Positions 43,972 through 53,399 of a DNA stretch of 64,000 nucleotides are shown here, piece by piece. The stretch comes from CANMXU01 sp052030545. GTDB taxonomy: Bacteria > Pseudomonadota > Gammaproteobacteria > Enterobacterales > Alteromonadaceae. The notes under the pieces are model-generated. The model saw only the letters and a list, made by a program, of their open reading frames with translations. It was not told where the DNA came from and searched no databases. A program made the translations under genes and the position numbers. Where the stretch lies: positions 558,001 through 622,000 of the forward strand of contig NZ_JBPDIH010000003.1 of assembly GCF_052030545.1 (NCBI RefSeq). Direction: 5' to 3'. Each line of letters starts with the position of its first letter. Position 1 is the stretch's first letter.

Positions 43972-46257
43972 TCAGCCAAGTGAATTCTCAATTAATAATT
44001 GCGAAATCTGCTCGGCAGGAACAGGTTTAGCAAAATAATAACCTTGCACCGTATCGCAACCAAGTGCCGTAAGCACTGCTAACTGCTCAGCATTTTCAAC
44101 GCCCTCGGCAGTCACTTTATGTTCGAGGTTATGCGCCATTTCTATCATGGAGCTCACTAACAATTTTGATTTTTCATCAACCATCATGTCGTCAATAAAA
44201 TATTTATCAATTTTGAGAAAATCCACATTGAGGTGCTTAAGTGATGCAAATGAAGAGTAACCGACACCAAAATCATCTATTGCTAGTAATATACCAAGTG
44301 CTTTTAGTTGTTCAAAAATTTTCAGATTCTCTTGCTTGGTTTGTACAACGCCTTCGGTAACTTCTAATTCAAGATCGGCAGGTAAAATTCCTGTTTGAGC
44401 AATCACTTTTTCAACCAAGGGGATTAAGTCGTTATCAAGAAAATGGCTTGGAGAAATATTCACGGCCATTCTTAGGCTAGCTAAGCCCGCTTTTTTCCAT
44501 AACATCGCTTGATGACAAGCCGTATATAAAACCCATTCCGTTAATGGTTTTATCATGCCTATTTGCTCTGCCGTACATATAAAATCGCATGGCTCGATAT
44601 GACCAAGATCGGGGTTTTTCCACCGAGATAACGCTTCAACACCAATAATTTTCCCCGTTAAAATATCAACTTTAGGTTGGTAAACCAATGTCAGTTGTTG
44701 CTTTTCTATTGCTTCCCGTAAATCATGTTCTAATTTAAAACGATATTCAGCTTTTTTCGTTAACGCATTGTTGTAGTATGCATATCGATTTTTACCGAGT
44801 TCTTTTGCTGCATATAAAGCAGTATCAGCAGCTTTTAATATTTTTTGTAAACTATTACCGTTCTCTGGGTAATGGGCGATGCCAATGCTACAAGCAGGGG
44901 TAAATTTCCTGCCAGCCAATTCAATTGGCTCAGATATTAATGCTAGGCAACGCTGTGCAACGTGAGTAGTGTCGTATTCACTTTCAACATCATTTACCGC
45001 AATGCAAAACTCGTCACCACTAAGCCTTGCAATATAGTCAATTTCACGGCATGTTTGTTGCAAACGTTGTGCGACAATCTGAAGTAAAAAGTCACCAATA
45101 TCATGCCCTAAGCTGTCATTAACGTTTTTAAAGTTATCTAAATCAATATATAACAAGCCAAACTTACGTTTATTCCGCGTACAAACTTTGATTAAATCAT
45201 CAATATTTAAATAAAAATGCGTGCGGCTAGAAAGCTGTGTTAACTCGTCAGTATAAGCAAGATCTTGAATACGTTTTTGGTTATGTTCGCGCTCCATGAC
45301 AATACCAGCAAGGCGCGCTGCTGAAATGAGATCTTTAGACTCTTCTTCATTAGGCAATGCAGGATGATTGTAATACATACCAAATGCCCCTAAGACCTTA
45401 CCAGAAGAGCTTTTTATTGGTTCAGACCAACAACTTCGCATGCCATAAGGAAGCGCGATTGCTTTTAGGTTTTTCCATTTAGGATCCGTGGCAATATTTT
45501 CAACCAGTACACGTTTACCTGTGTAGGTCGATGTACCACAAGAGCCAATTTCAGGGCCATATTCAAGCCCGTGAACTGCTTTACAATATTCATCAGGCAG
45601 ACTAGGCGCACCGCCATGCAATAATTGAGTGCCATTTAACTCTAACATTGAGCAACGTAAACCTTGGTGACGCTCTTCATACATTAAGGCAATTTCATTA
45701 TAAATATCGCCAACAGGTTGTCCTTTAGCGATCATTTCTAGAATGTGAGTATGCCTTTTATCGAATAATTCCGCTTTTTTTTGGCAGGTAATATCAACAT
45801 GTGTACCAATTAAACGCACGGTTTCGTTGTTAGAACCTCGAGTAACTTTAAATGCACGCGAGCGAACAAAAATGTCATGCCCTTTTTTATGTCGCATGCG
45901 CATTTCAACTTCAAAAAAGTCAGATTCGTTGGATAAAAATTTTTGCGCTTTATCTAATACAAAGTCTTTGTCATCTGGGTGAACCATAGCAGCCCATGTA
46001 CTTAATTGATCTTCCAGCTCATGCTCTTTATAACCCAGCATACTCTTCCAACGCGGCGAGTAGTAAACCTCATCTGTTTCTAAATTCCAATCCCACAAAC
46101 CATCACTAGCGCCACGCATTGCCAACGCAAAACGCTCTTCACTGTTATAAAGTTCTAGGGTGCTGACTTCTTTGCCTTTTCGTGCTAATGCGAGTTCAGA
46201 GCGTAATTGCTCAATTTCTTGCTGCTGGTCGATATATTTTCCATCTGTCACTGTCAT
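43972..46257 (-). CDS. PAS-GAF-GGDEF-EAL c-di-GMP signalling protein
   Basis: A 761-residue cytoplasmic protein with no membrane helix. A short coiled coil leads into PAS (about 35-155, RFALAMRGASDGLWDWNLET), then GAF (about 175-320, IGSCGTSTYTGKRVLVENIA), GGDEF (about 325-490) and EAL (about 500-755). The cyclase loop is SGDEF, a variant of unsure activity. The EAL domain keeps GVEALSRW, the DDFGVGYSS loop and ATAEGVE-like sequence (VTAEGVEN), so it is probably a phosphodiesterase. Convergent with the diguanylate cyclase next door. Confidence 0.95.
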   Translation of the reverse strand: MTVTDGKYIDQQQEIEQLRSELALARKGKEVSTLELYNSEERFALAMRGASDGLWDWNLETDEVYYSPRWKSMLGYKEHELEDQLSTWAAMVHPDDKDFVLDKAQKFLSNESDFFEVEMRMRHKKGHDIFVRSRAFKVTRGSNNETVRLIGTHVDITCQKKAELFDKRHTHILEMIAKGQPVGDIYNEIALMYEERHQGLRCSMLELNGTQLLHGGAPSLPDEYCKAVHGLEYGPEIGSCGTSTYTGKRVLVENIATDPKWKNLKAIALPYGMRSCWSEPIKSSSGKVLGAFGMYYNHPALPNEEESKDLISAARLAGIVMEREHNQKRIQDLAYTDELTQLSSRTHFYLNIDDLIKVCTRNKRKFGLLYIDLDNFKNVNDSLGHDIGDFLLQIVAQRLQQTCREIDYIARLSGDEFCIAVNDVESEYDTTHVAQRCLALISEPIELAGRKFTPACSIGIAHYPENGNSLQKILKAADTALYAAKELGKNRYAYYNNALTKKAEYRFKLEHDLREAIEKQQLTLVYQPKVDILTGKIIGVEALSRWKNPDLGHIEPCDFICTAEQIGMIKPLTEWVLYTACHQAMLWKKAGLASLRMAVNISPSHFLDNDLIPLVEKVIAQTGILPADLELEVTEGVVQTKQENLKIFEQLKALGILLAIDDFGVGYSSFASLKHLNVDFLKIDKYFIDDMMVDEKSKLLVSSMIEMAHNLEHKVTAEGVENAEQLAVLTALGCDTVQGYYFAKPVPAEQISQLLIENSLG

Positions 46258-46571
46258 AAAAAAACCTTAAAGCACGACCTAGAAGAAGGTAACGTTATTG
46301 CGTGATTTATTGATAGAGTCTCGTGAGCGAAACGACTTCCCTTTCAATAATAAAATTGCAATAACATTTAATTATTCTGAATATCTAAGTGAATTGTAAA
46401 AACGCAAAAAAGGTAACACGCTATTTTCTGCCGATACGATTATTTATCTTCGCTCAACCTTGTTATCTTCATAACAACACGGTCTTTTAAGTATATACCA
46501 ACATTTTTTAAATGCTGTGTTAGTCAAATTGAAAAGACGAGGTAAATCCCCTTAGGTGCAAGAGTGTGTTG

Positions 46572-46748
46572 ATGTTGTTTAAAAATTTAAGACTAAAACT
46601 TAGACTGCAGATATCAAAAATGCACGTACGGCATGCTAATTTAAAACATCAGCCAAACAGCTATGATGAAAAACCGAGCAAACAGGGAAGGGGAAAATCG
46701 TCGAAATTACTAACAATCGCGAATAGAAGGCACAGAATGTTTACTTAG
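46572..46748 (+). CDS. Possible small basic protein (58 residues)
   Basis: An ATG frame encoding a strongly basic 58-residue peptide (MLFKNLRLKLRLQISKMHVR at the start, KLLTIANRRHRMF at the end) in the 600-base gap between two minus-strand genes. The Arg/Lys-rich N-terminal helix and the Lys/Ser/Gly-rich tail look non-random, but there is no clear ribosome site and no recognised family. The rest of the gap (46258-46571) shows only AT-rich sequence. Confidence 0.35.
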   Translation: MLFKNLRLKLRLQISKMHVRHANLKHQPNSYDEKPSKQGRGKSSKLLTIANRRHRMFT

Positions 46749-46772
46749 AAAATTGTAATAAACAAATGATAA

Positions 46773-46852
46773 GGGCTAAATTACTTATGAGAATAGCTTA
46801 CTTATGGGGATAGCTTAAAAGCTAACCCCAAATTTATTCTGAACCTAGCCCT
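46773..46852 (-). terminator. Nested imperfect hairpin after plsB
   Basis: AGGGCTA (46773-46779) pairs with TAGCCCT (46846-46852). Inside, GGGGATAGC pairs with GCTAACCCC around a TTAAAA loop with one mismatch. It starts 8 bases past the plsB stop. No long T-run, so termination is a guess. Confidence 0.4.
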
Positions 46853-46859
46853 AATAAAA

Positions 46860-49301
46860 TCAGCGTGCGATGCTTTGTAATACTTCAATGTCGACTAAAT
46901 TAGTGACCACATCTTTAACATTGGCTAAGGTTGAATTTGCAACATATAAGCCTTGCTCATCAACGCCGATATAGGCATGTTCTTTCATGGTATTAATTAA
47001 GCCCGCTTGCGCTTTTTTATCAATAAATTCAGGTGCATCAATATTATTTAGTACCGACAAACGTTTCGCTATAGCAACCACTTTTTCCTCAAGCGCGCCT
47101 TTACCAACAGGGGCAAGGCGAGACACTAACGAGCTGATAATAGCGATACGTTGCATGGTTTCGTCAATACATTCACCCATAGAGCGAATATTAGCTTTAC
47201 GCTGCATATTGTCGGTAATAGACCAAAAGCCTGCTTTACTGATTTTGGCATAGTCGTGGTCAGCTAACGCTGCGGTAACTTGTTTAACTTGTGTTTCAAT
47301 ATCGTCAGCGTTTTGCCATAAAAACAAATCATTTTTCAGCAATGCAACAATGCGCTGTACTTGTGTGACTAAGTCAATTTCGGCCACTTTAGCATTACGC
47401 GACAAAATACGACAAACAAGTGCCGGCACCACGTAAGTATGCAAAATATTATTGCGGTAATAGCGCATTTCTAACGCTGCCGAATGACTAAGTGAAATAA
47501 AGGTGCCAAAGCTGTCTGAGTCTACGGTGACTTTTTTCAAAGCAATAACATGAGCAAGTAGTTCTTTACCAGACTCTTCAGGTACGGTTAGTTGTTTACT
47601 GTATGGCGCTTGTCGCTGGATCATCAAGAAAAAATCAAGCTCAGCTTCTAGTTCTGCCTGCGGTAAGGCTTTATTTTCAGAAGCATGCAAAATAAGGGCG
47701 ATTAAGGCAACGGCATTAAGGGCTGCGGCTTCGTTAACCGAGGTCATCACTTGATCAGCAAGTTTATTTACATTAGGGGTTAACCACGTTGGTTTTTGTG
47801 GGTCGATAGGGTCAATATCTTGCTTCCAGTTAGGTACGTTGCAATTGAGAAACTGATTGATATTAATCGGCTCACCAAAGTTGATATAACCGTTACCATA
47901 GTTTCGTAAATTTTTAATGGCTTTAAAGACCCCTAAAATAGACTCATTTTTCTTTTGGCTGCCACTTAATTCTTTACGATAGGTGCCCACTTCCATGACA
48001 TGTTCATAACCAATATACACAGGGACTAAGGTGAGCGGCCTATCTATGCCACGTAATAAACTTTGAATGGTCATGGCTAGCATACCGGTTTTAGGCGGTA
48101 ATAAACGCCCAGTGCGGCTGCGGCCACCTTCGGTATAGTATTTAACCGAATAACCACGTTCAAATAGTAGGCCTAAGTATTCTCTAAAAATAGTTGAATA
48201 AAGGCGATTACCTTTAAAAGTACGACGTATAAAAAACGCACCGGCTTTTCTAAAAATAGGACCTGCAGGCCAGAAGCTTAAATTAATGCCCGCAGCAATA
48301 CGCGGCGTCACTAATCCTTGATGATAAATAACATAAGTCAGTAGCAAATAGTCCATATGGCTGCGGTGACAAGGTACATAAATAATTTCGTGGCCATCTT
48401 CGGCAACTTTACGTAATACGTCGGCGTTATTAATCTTCAAACCGCTGTATAAACGTTTCCATAAACGATGCAAAATACGTTCGCCAACACGTACCATAGA
48501 GTCGCGGTAATCACCGGCTATTTCATCCATAATGGCAAGTGCTTGTTTTTTCACTTTCTCTGGAGAAATGCCTTTGCTTTTTGCTTCGTCTGCTAATAAA
48601 CGTTTTATTGATGGATTGGCAAGTAGGGCGGTAAACATTTGCTGACGATGCATCAACCTAGGGCCCGTTGCGGCAATTGTTTGGCGATGAAAATGAAAAC
48701 GTGCAACACGCATCACTTTTTGCGCGCCCGCTAAATCGCTGCCATGTTTGTCGGCCATATAGCGAAACGATAACGGCTCACTAAAACGCATTAGTGTATT
48801 GCGCCCTAAAAACAAAACGATGAAAAATTTTCGTAACCACGTTGGTGATTCTTGATCAGCCAAAATAGTACCTACGTTGGCATTATTTTTTTCTTTCGTC
48901 GGTGCGCGTCCCCAGGTTAAATTAACCGGAATCAACTGCGCGTCAATGTCATTGTATTTTTTATGCTGCTCTAATACCGCTAAGCCTTGTTCAATAGCAA
49001 CTGTTTTTCTCCCTTTACGACGAGAGAATAATGACGTCGGTTTTTCTAAACAAAAAATGCGCGGAAAGGCTTCATCGCCTACGGTGACCTTAGAAAGCGG
49101 GTCGGGTAGGTTCATTTTTTTACACACTGCTTGCAGTGCGAGTAAGTCGCTTGCTGATTGATGACGTACTACGTAAAACGTAGGTTGCTTATCATCAGTA
49201 ACGATAGACTCTTGCAATTTATCTGGAATAACCTTGCAGCGTACCAACAATCGAACCGGAAATTTAAGCAAGATATAGAATAATGAACGTAGTACTAACA
49301 T
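46860..49301 (-). CDS. plsB: PlsB, glycerol-3-phosphate O-acyltransferase
   Basis: An 813-residue inner-membrane enzyme that acylates glycerol-3-phosphate at position 1, starting phospholipid synthesis. The acyltransferase block I HRSHMDYLLL (HX4D), the block with YTEGGRSRTGRLLPPKTGML and the VPVYIGYEHVME block follow in order. The N-terminal 300 residues and helical C-terminus match the long PlsB form. Complete. Lone gene, transcribed toward the GGDEF/EAL gene. Confidence 0.97.
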   Translation of the reverse strand: MLVLRSLFYILLKFPVRLLVRCKVIPDKLQESIVTDDKQPTFYVVRHQSASDLLALQAVCKKMNLPDPLSKVTVGDEAFPRIFCLEKPTSLFSRRKGRKTVAIEQGLAVLEQHKKYNDIDAQLIPVNLTWGRAPTKEKNNANVGTILADQESPTWLRKFFIVLFLGRNTLMRFSEPLSFRYMADKHGSDLAGAQKVMRVARFHFHRQTIAATGPRLMHRQQMFTALLANPSIKRLLADEAKSKGISPEKVKKQALAIMDEIAGDYRDSMVRVGERILHRLWKRLYSGLKINNADVLRKVAEDGHEIIYVPCHRSHMDYLLLTYVIYHQGLVTPRIAAGINLSFWPAGPIFRKAGAFFIRRTFKGNRLYSTIFREYLGLLFERGYSVKYYTEGGRSRTGRLLPPKTGMLAMTIQSLLRGIDRPLTLVPVYIGYEHVMEVGTYRKELSGSQKKNESILGVFKAIKNLRNYGNGYINFGEPININQFLNCNVPNWKQDIDPIDPQKPTWLTPNVNKLADQVMTSVNEAAALNAVALIALILHASENKALPQAELEAELDFFLMIQRQAPYSKQLTVPEESGKELLAHVIALKKVTVDSDSFGTFISLSHSAALEMRYYRNNILHTYVVPALVCRILSRNAKVAEIDLVTQVQRIVALLKNDLFLWQNADDIETQVKQVTAALADHDYAKISKAGFWSITDNMQRKANIRSMGECIDETMQRIAIISSLVSRLAPVGKGALEEKVVAIAKRLSVLNNIDAPEFIDKKAQAGLINTMKEHAYIGVDEQGLYVANSTLANVKDVVTNLVDIEVLQSIAR

Positions 49302-49342
49302 AAGAATTTAATCAAAATTATTTATGCCGGTATTCTAACCGC

Positions 49343-49495
49343 TCGTATTGAGCTTGTCGAAGGAAGCTTGTCGTGGTTCGACAGGCTCACCATGAACGGT
49401 AATACTTATCGAACAAAAAATCAGGGGCGATGACAAAAAAGAAGGTACGAAGTAAGGGAGTTGCCATCTTTCTAAATCTCATCAAGCCTTTTCTA
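49343..49495. repeat. Composite intergenic repeat, copy 4 (decayed)
   Basis: Contains TTGAGCTTGTCGAAGGAAGC and GTTCGACAGGCTCACCATGA (module B cores) followed by a decayed module A (GGGGCGATGACAAAAAAGAA to CTCATCAAGCC). It lies upstream of plsB. The remaining gap to 49898 shows only a weak 73-codon frame and a sequence near 49837-49860 resembling the MITE right end (AAAGGTCAATACGATCTAG). Confidence 0.75.
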
Positions 49496-49898
49496 CTTCT
49501 TGTCGACAAAACATGCGATGATGCTTTCCTTGAATTTCAGATAAGCTATAACCAATCACACTTAAAAAATATTATTGGCGATCATTATTTCACCGCTTGG
49601 ATTTATTAAAAATCAATCATCCGCTCAAACTAGTCAAAGCCTGAATATTCAACCAGACATATCGTCCATAGAGATAAAAATGACAGGACTTGTTTTTCTT
49701 TGCTGCAATACCCCTTGTGAACATTGCTTGACAGTTATCGCACGCTCAATCTTTACGACTTATCGCAAACGGCTACCTTTTATTACACTTCTATGATTTA
49801 TTTACTAAAGCGTGTTTAATTCGAACAAAATTTATACCGCAAAGGTCAATACGATCTAGATAACAACCACTCACATTATTTTAATAAGGTACTCGAGT

Positions 49899-52800
49899 AT
49901 GCCAATAAAATTTTCAGCCTTATCAAGCGTTGTTTTAGCAACCTTGATGACGCTACCTGCCAGCTCAGCATTTGCAAAAGCGAGCGCAGATAACACAGAA
50001 GAACCGGCAAAATGGTCGGTAAACGCGCCGCAAGGTGAATTTACCGAAGCCGCCATTGATGTTCGCCAAGGTACATGGATGAACGTTGATATTAGCCCTG
50101 ATGGCGAAACTCTGGTATTTGATTTACTCGGTGATATTTACACTATGCCGGTAAGTGGCGGCGAAGCCACAGCATTAATGACCGATATTGCTTGGCAAAT
50201 GCAACCACGTTTTAGCCCCGACGGTAAATACATTGCCTATACCTCTGATGAAAATGGCGGCGATAACTTATGGATAATGAATGTTGATGGTAGCAATGCC
50301 AAAGCAGTAACCACAGAAACCTTTCGTTTATTAAATAGCCCTGCATGGTCGCCCGACAGTAACTACTTAGTAGGTCGTAAGCACTACACAGGTTCTCGCT
50401 CTTTAGGTGCTGGTGAAGTGTGGCTTTATCATAAAACCGGTGGCAGCGGCGTGATGTTAACCAAACGCCCGAATGAGCAAAAAGATTTAGGCGAACCCGC
50501 ATTTTCGCATGACGGCAAGTATGTTTATTTCTCACAAGATGCAACACCTGGCAAAACCTTCCATTATTCAAAAGATTCAGAAAAAGGCATTTATAAAATT
50601 AAGCGCCTTGAGCTAGAAACTGGCGAAATTGACGTGGTAATTTCAGGTAAAGGTGGCGCTATTCGTCCAACGCCATCGCCTGATGGCAAATATTTAGCCT
50701 TTATTTCGCGAGACGATTTTCAATCAAACCTGTATTTGTACGACTTAAAAAGCGGTAAAGAAACCAAAGTTTACGAAAACCTTGAACGCGACATGCAAGA
50801 AACATGGGCGATTCACGGTGTATACACCACAATGGCGTGGACGCCAGACAGTGAAAATTTAATATTTTGGGCTGACGGTAAAATCAACAAACTTGATTTA
50901 GCCACCAAGAAAAAAACCGATATTCCTTTTCACGTAAAAACGACTAAACAAATTCAAACGGCATTACATTTTGAACAAAACTTAGATCAGCAAAGTTTCG
51001 ATACTAAAATGTTACGCGACGTGAAAGTATCGCCAGACGGCAAGCGTGTCGTTTTTGAGTCGATGGGACATATTTATACCCGTTCATTACCTGATGGCAA
51101 AGTGCGTCGATTAACCAAACAAAAAGACCATTTTGAACTTAACCCAAGCTTTTCACGCGACGGTAAAAAAATCGTTTACGCCACATGGAACGATGAAAAA
51201 CAAGGCCAAATCCGTGTAGTTTCAGCGCGTGGCGGTAAAGGCAAAGCCTTGTTAAAAGAGCCGGGCAAATACATAGAGCCGAGCTTCTCACCTGACGGAA
51301 AAACCGTTGTTTATCGCAAAACTCAAGGCGGCTTTATTACGGCGCCAGAGTGGGATTTAAACCCAGGTGTTTATCAAGTATCAGCCAAGGGTGGTACGCC
51401 AAGTCTTATCACCGAAAGCGGCGTACAACCGCATTTTGGTGCCAGAAACGATCGCATTTATGTGATCCGCAGTGGTGAAACCCCAAGCATTTCACGTATT
51501 GATATTGACGGCCAACACGACAAAAAACTGTATCAAGGTAAATTTGCCACCGAATACCGCGTATCCCCTGACGGAAAAAGCTTAGCATTTGCCGAACGTT
51601 TTAAAGTATTTGTTACGCCACTAGTTGAAACGGGTGATGTGATTAACATTGGTCCAAGCGCTAAAAACTTACCTGTTAAGCAACTATCAGTAAGAGCAGG
51701 CGAAGGCATTAACTGGAATGGTAAGTCGAGTGAAATTTATTGGAGCTTAGGCGCAAACCTTTACCAAGCATCAATCGCCACCTTGTTTGATATTGAAAAC
51801 AAAGCTGACGACAGCAAAGCCGACAAAATTGAACCAAAAGTTACCTCACTGGCGTTTGAGAGAAAAGTTGATATTCCATCAGGCACCGTGGCCTTTGTTG
51901 GTGGTAAAGTGATCACCATGGAAGGCGATAACGTGATCAACAACGGTGTGGTTATTGTTAAAGCCAATAAAATTACCGCGGTTGGCACAAAAGGCGATAT
52001 CACTATTCCAGAAGACGCCAAGGTAATTGATATTACGGGTAAAACCTTGATGCCGGGCTTAATTGATGCTCATGCTCATGGCCCGCAAGGCAGTAATGAA
52101 ATTATTCCTCAGCAAAACTGGAAAAACTACGCAGGCTTAGCCTTAGGTGTTACCAGTATTCACGATCCATCAAACGACACCACTGAATTTTTTGCCGCGA
52201 GTGAAATGCAAAAAGCCGGTAAAATTGTTGGCGCACGTTTATTCTCAACTGGCACGATTTTATACGGAGCAACCGTACCGGGTTACACCTCACATGTTGA
52301 TAATTTAGAGGATGCTAAATTTCACGTTGAACGTTTACAAGCTGCCGGTGCATTTAGTGTCAAAAGTTATAACCAACCACGTCGTAATCAGCGCCAGCAA
52401 TTCATTCAAGCGTCACGCGAATTGGGCATTATGGTAGTGCCAGAAGGTGGCTCGTTACTACAACATAACCTGTCGATGATAGTGGATGGTCACACAACCT
52501 TAGAGCACTCTATTTCAACAGCAAAAGTTTACGACGATATTAAGCAGTTATGGTCGCAGTCTGACATGGCCTACACGCCAACCATGGGCGTTGCTTATGG
52601 CGGTATATCTGGGGAAAATTTCTGGTACGACACCACCAATGTTTGGCAGCATCCACGATTAAGCAAATATGTACCGAGTGAATTTTTAGACCCGCGTTCA
52701 ATGCGCAGACCAAAAGCACCACATCATCATTACAACCACATTAATGTTGCCAAAGTGGCGAAAGAAATGAATGATATTGGCGTGAAAGTTAACTCGGGCG

Positions 52801-53117
52801 GCCACGGCCAACGTGAAGGTTTAGCGATGCATTGGGAAATGTGGATGATGGCGCAAGGTGGCATGACACCACTTGAAGCCATTAGAACCGCCACCATGAA
52901 CCCAGCTGAAACGTTAGGCCTTAGCAAAGACTTAGGCTCGTTAACGGTAGGAAAACTGGCGGATATGATCGTGGTTGACGGCGATGTTACTAAAGACATT
53001 CGTTTATCTGATCGCGTTACTCATACTATGGTCAATGGTCGTTTATACAACGCACAAACCATGGATGAAATTGGTAACTACGATAACAAACGCGCCAAGT
53101 TCTATTTTGAAAAATAA
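49899..53117 (+). CDS. Exported TolB-like propeller/amidohydrolase fusion protein
   Basis: A 1072-residue exported protein. The signal peptide MPIKFSALSSVVLATLMTLP ends near AFA. Residues about 55-640 form a propeller of WD40-like/TolB repeats (FSPDGKYIAYTSDENGGDNL, PSPDGKYLAFISRD, FSRDGKKIVYATWNDE). Residues about 665-1060 are a metal-dependent amidohydrolase with the HxH motif at His725/His727 (GLIDAHAHG), later TLEHSIST and GHGQREG, and the closing GKLADMIVVDGDV. It is probably a periplasmic hydrolase acting on a peptide-like or amide substrate. A common family in Alteromonadales; substrate unknown. Confidence 0.93.
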   Translation: MPIKFSALSSVVLATLMTLPASSAFAKASADNTEEPAKWSVNAPQGEFTEAAIDVRQGTWMNVDISPDGETLVFDLLGDIYTMPVSGGEATALMTDIAWQMQPRFSPDGKYIAYTSDENGGDNLWIMNVDGSNAKAVTTETFRLLNSPAWSPDSNYLVGRKHYTGSRSLGAGEVWLYHKTGGSGVMLTKRPNEQKDLGEPAFSHDGKYVYFSQDATPGKTFHYSKDSEKGIYKIKRLELETGEIDVVISGKGGAIRPTPSPDGKYLAFISRDDFQSNLYLYDLKSGKETKVYENLERDMQETWAIHGVYTTMAWTPDSENLIFWADGKINKLDLATKKKTDIPFHVKTTKQIQTALHFEQNLDQQSFDTKMLRDVKVSPDGKRVVFESMGHIYTRSLPDGKVRRLTKQKDHFELNPSFSRDGKKIVYATWNDEKQGQIRVVSARGGKGKALLKEPGKYIEPSFSPDGKTVVYRKTQGGFITAPEWDLNPGVYQVSAKGGTPSLITESGVQPHFGARNDRIYVIRSGETPSISRIDIDGQHDKKLYQGKFATEYRVSPDGKSLAFAERFKVFVTPLVETGDVINIGPSAKNLPVKQLSVRAGEGINWNGKSSEIYWSLGANLYQASIATLFDIENKADDSKADKIEPKVTSLAFERKVDIPSGTVAFVGGKVITMEGDNVINNGVVIVKANKITAVGTKGDITIPEDAKVIDITGKTLMPGLIDAHAHGPQGSNEIIPQQNWKNYAGLALGVTSIHDPSNDTTEFFAASEMQKAGKIVGARLFSTGTILYGATVPGYTSHVDNLEDAKFHVERLQAAGAFSVKSYNQPRRNQRQQFIQASRELGIMVVPEGGSLLQHNLSMIVDGHTTLEHSISTAKVYDDIKQLWSQSDMAYTPTMGVAYGGISGENFWYDTTNVWQHPRLSKYVPSEFLDPRSMRRPKAPHHHYNHINVAKVAKEMNDIGVKVNSGGHGQREGLAMHWEMWMMAQGGMTPLEAIRTATMNPAETLGLSKDLGSLTVGKLADMIVVDGDVTKDIRLSDRVTHTMVNGRLYNAQTMDEIGNYDNKRAKFYFEK

Positions 53118-53158
53118 ATACTGAACCGTTACGTAAAACAGTACAACAAAGACTAAAA

Positions 53159-53390
53159 AGGGGTCGGTGACAAGTTTGTCACCGACCCCTTTTGATTCAT
53201 CAAAAATTTCAATATTTTCCTATACTTCGACAAGCTCAGCATGAACGGAAATTTTGGAGGTTTAGCTCTATTTCCACCCACCCGTTCGTCCTGAGCTTGT
53301 CGAAGGAAGCACGAAGCAGTCGAAGGGAGCCTGCCGCTTTCACTACGACAATCAAAAACGAAATCGGTGACCCCTTTCTTTTTATCGCTT
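53159..53390. repeat. Composite intergenic repeat, copy 5
   Basis: Begins with a compact module A, a palindrome GGGGTCGGTGAC/GTCACCGACCCC with an AAGTTT loop (53159-53188), preceded by AAAAA and followed by TTTT, so it can terminate the amidohydrolase transcript. It continues with module B (ACTTCGACAAGCTCAGCATG, then CGTTCGTCCTGAGCTTGTCG) and a final half module A (AATCGGTGACCCC). It fills the gap before the convergent amylase gene. Confidence 0.87.
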
Positions 53391-53399
53391 ACTTATGTA

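Noticed and set aside
49575..49796. Plus-strand open frame of 73 codons before the amidohydrolase gene
   Set aside because: Non-ATG-like context, no ribosome site and no domain; it ends in AT-rich promoter-like sequence.
52540..52722. Antisense open frames within the amidohydrolase gene
   Set aside because: Several such frames exist across this long gene; all are shadows of the clear coding frame.
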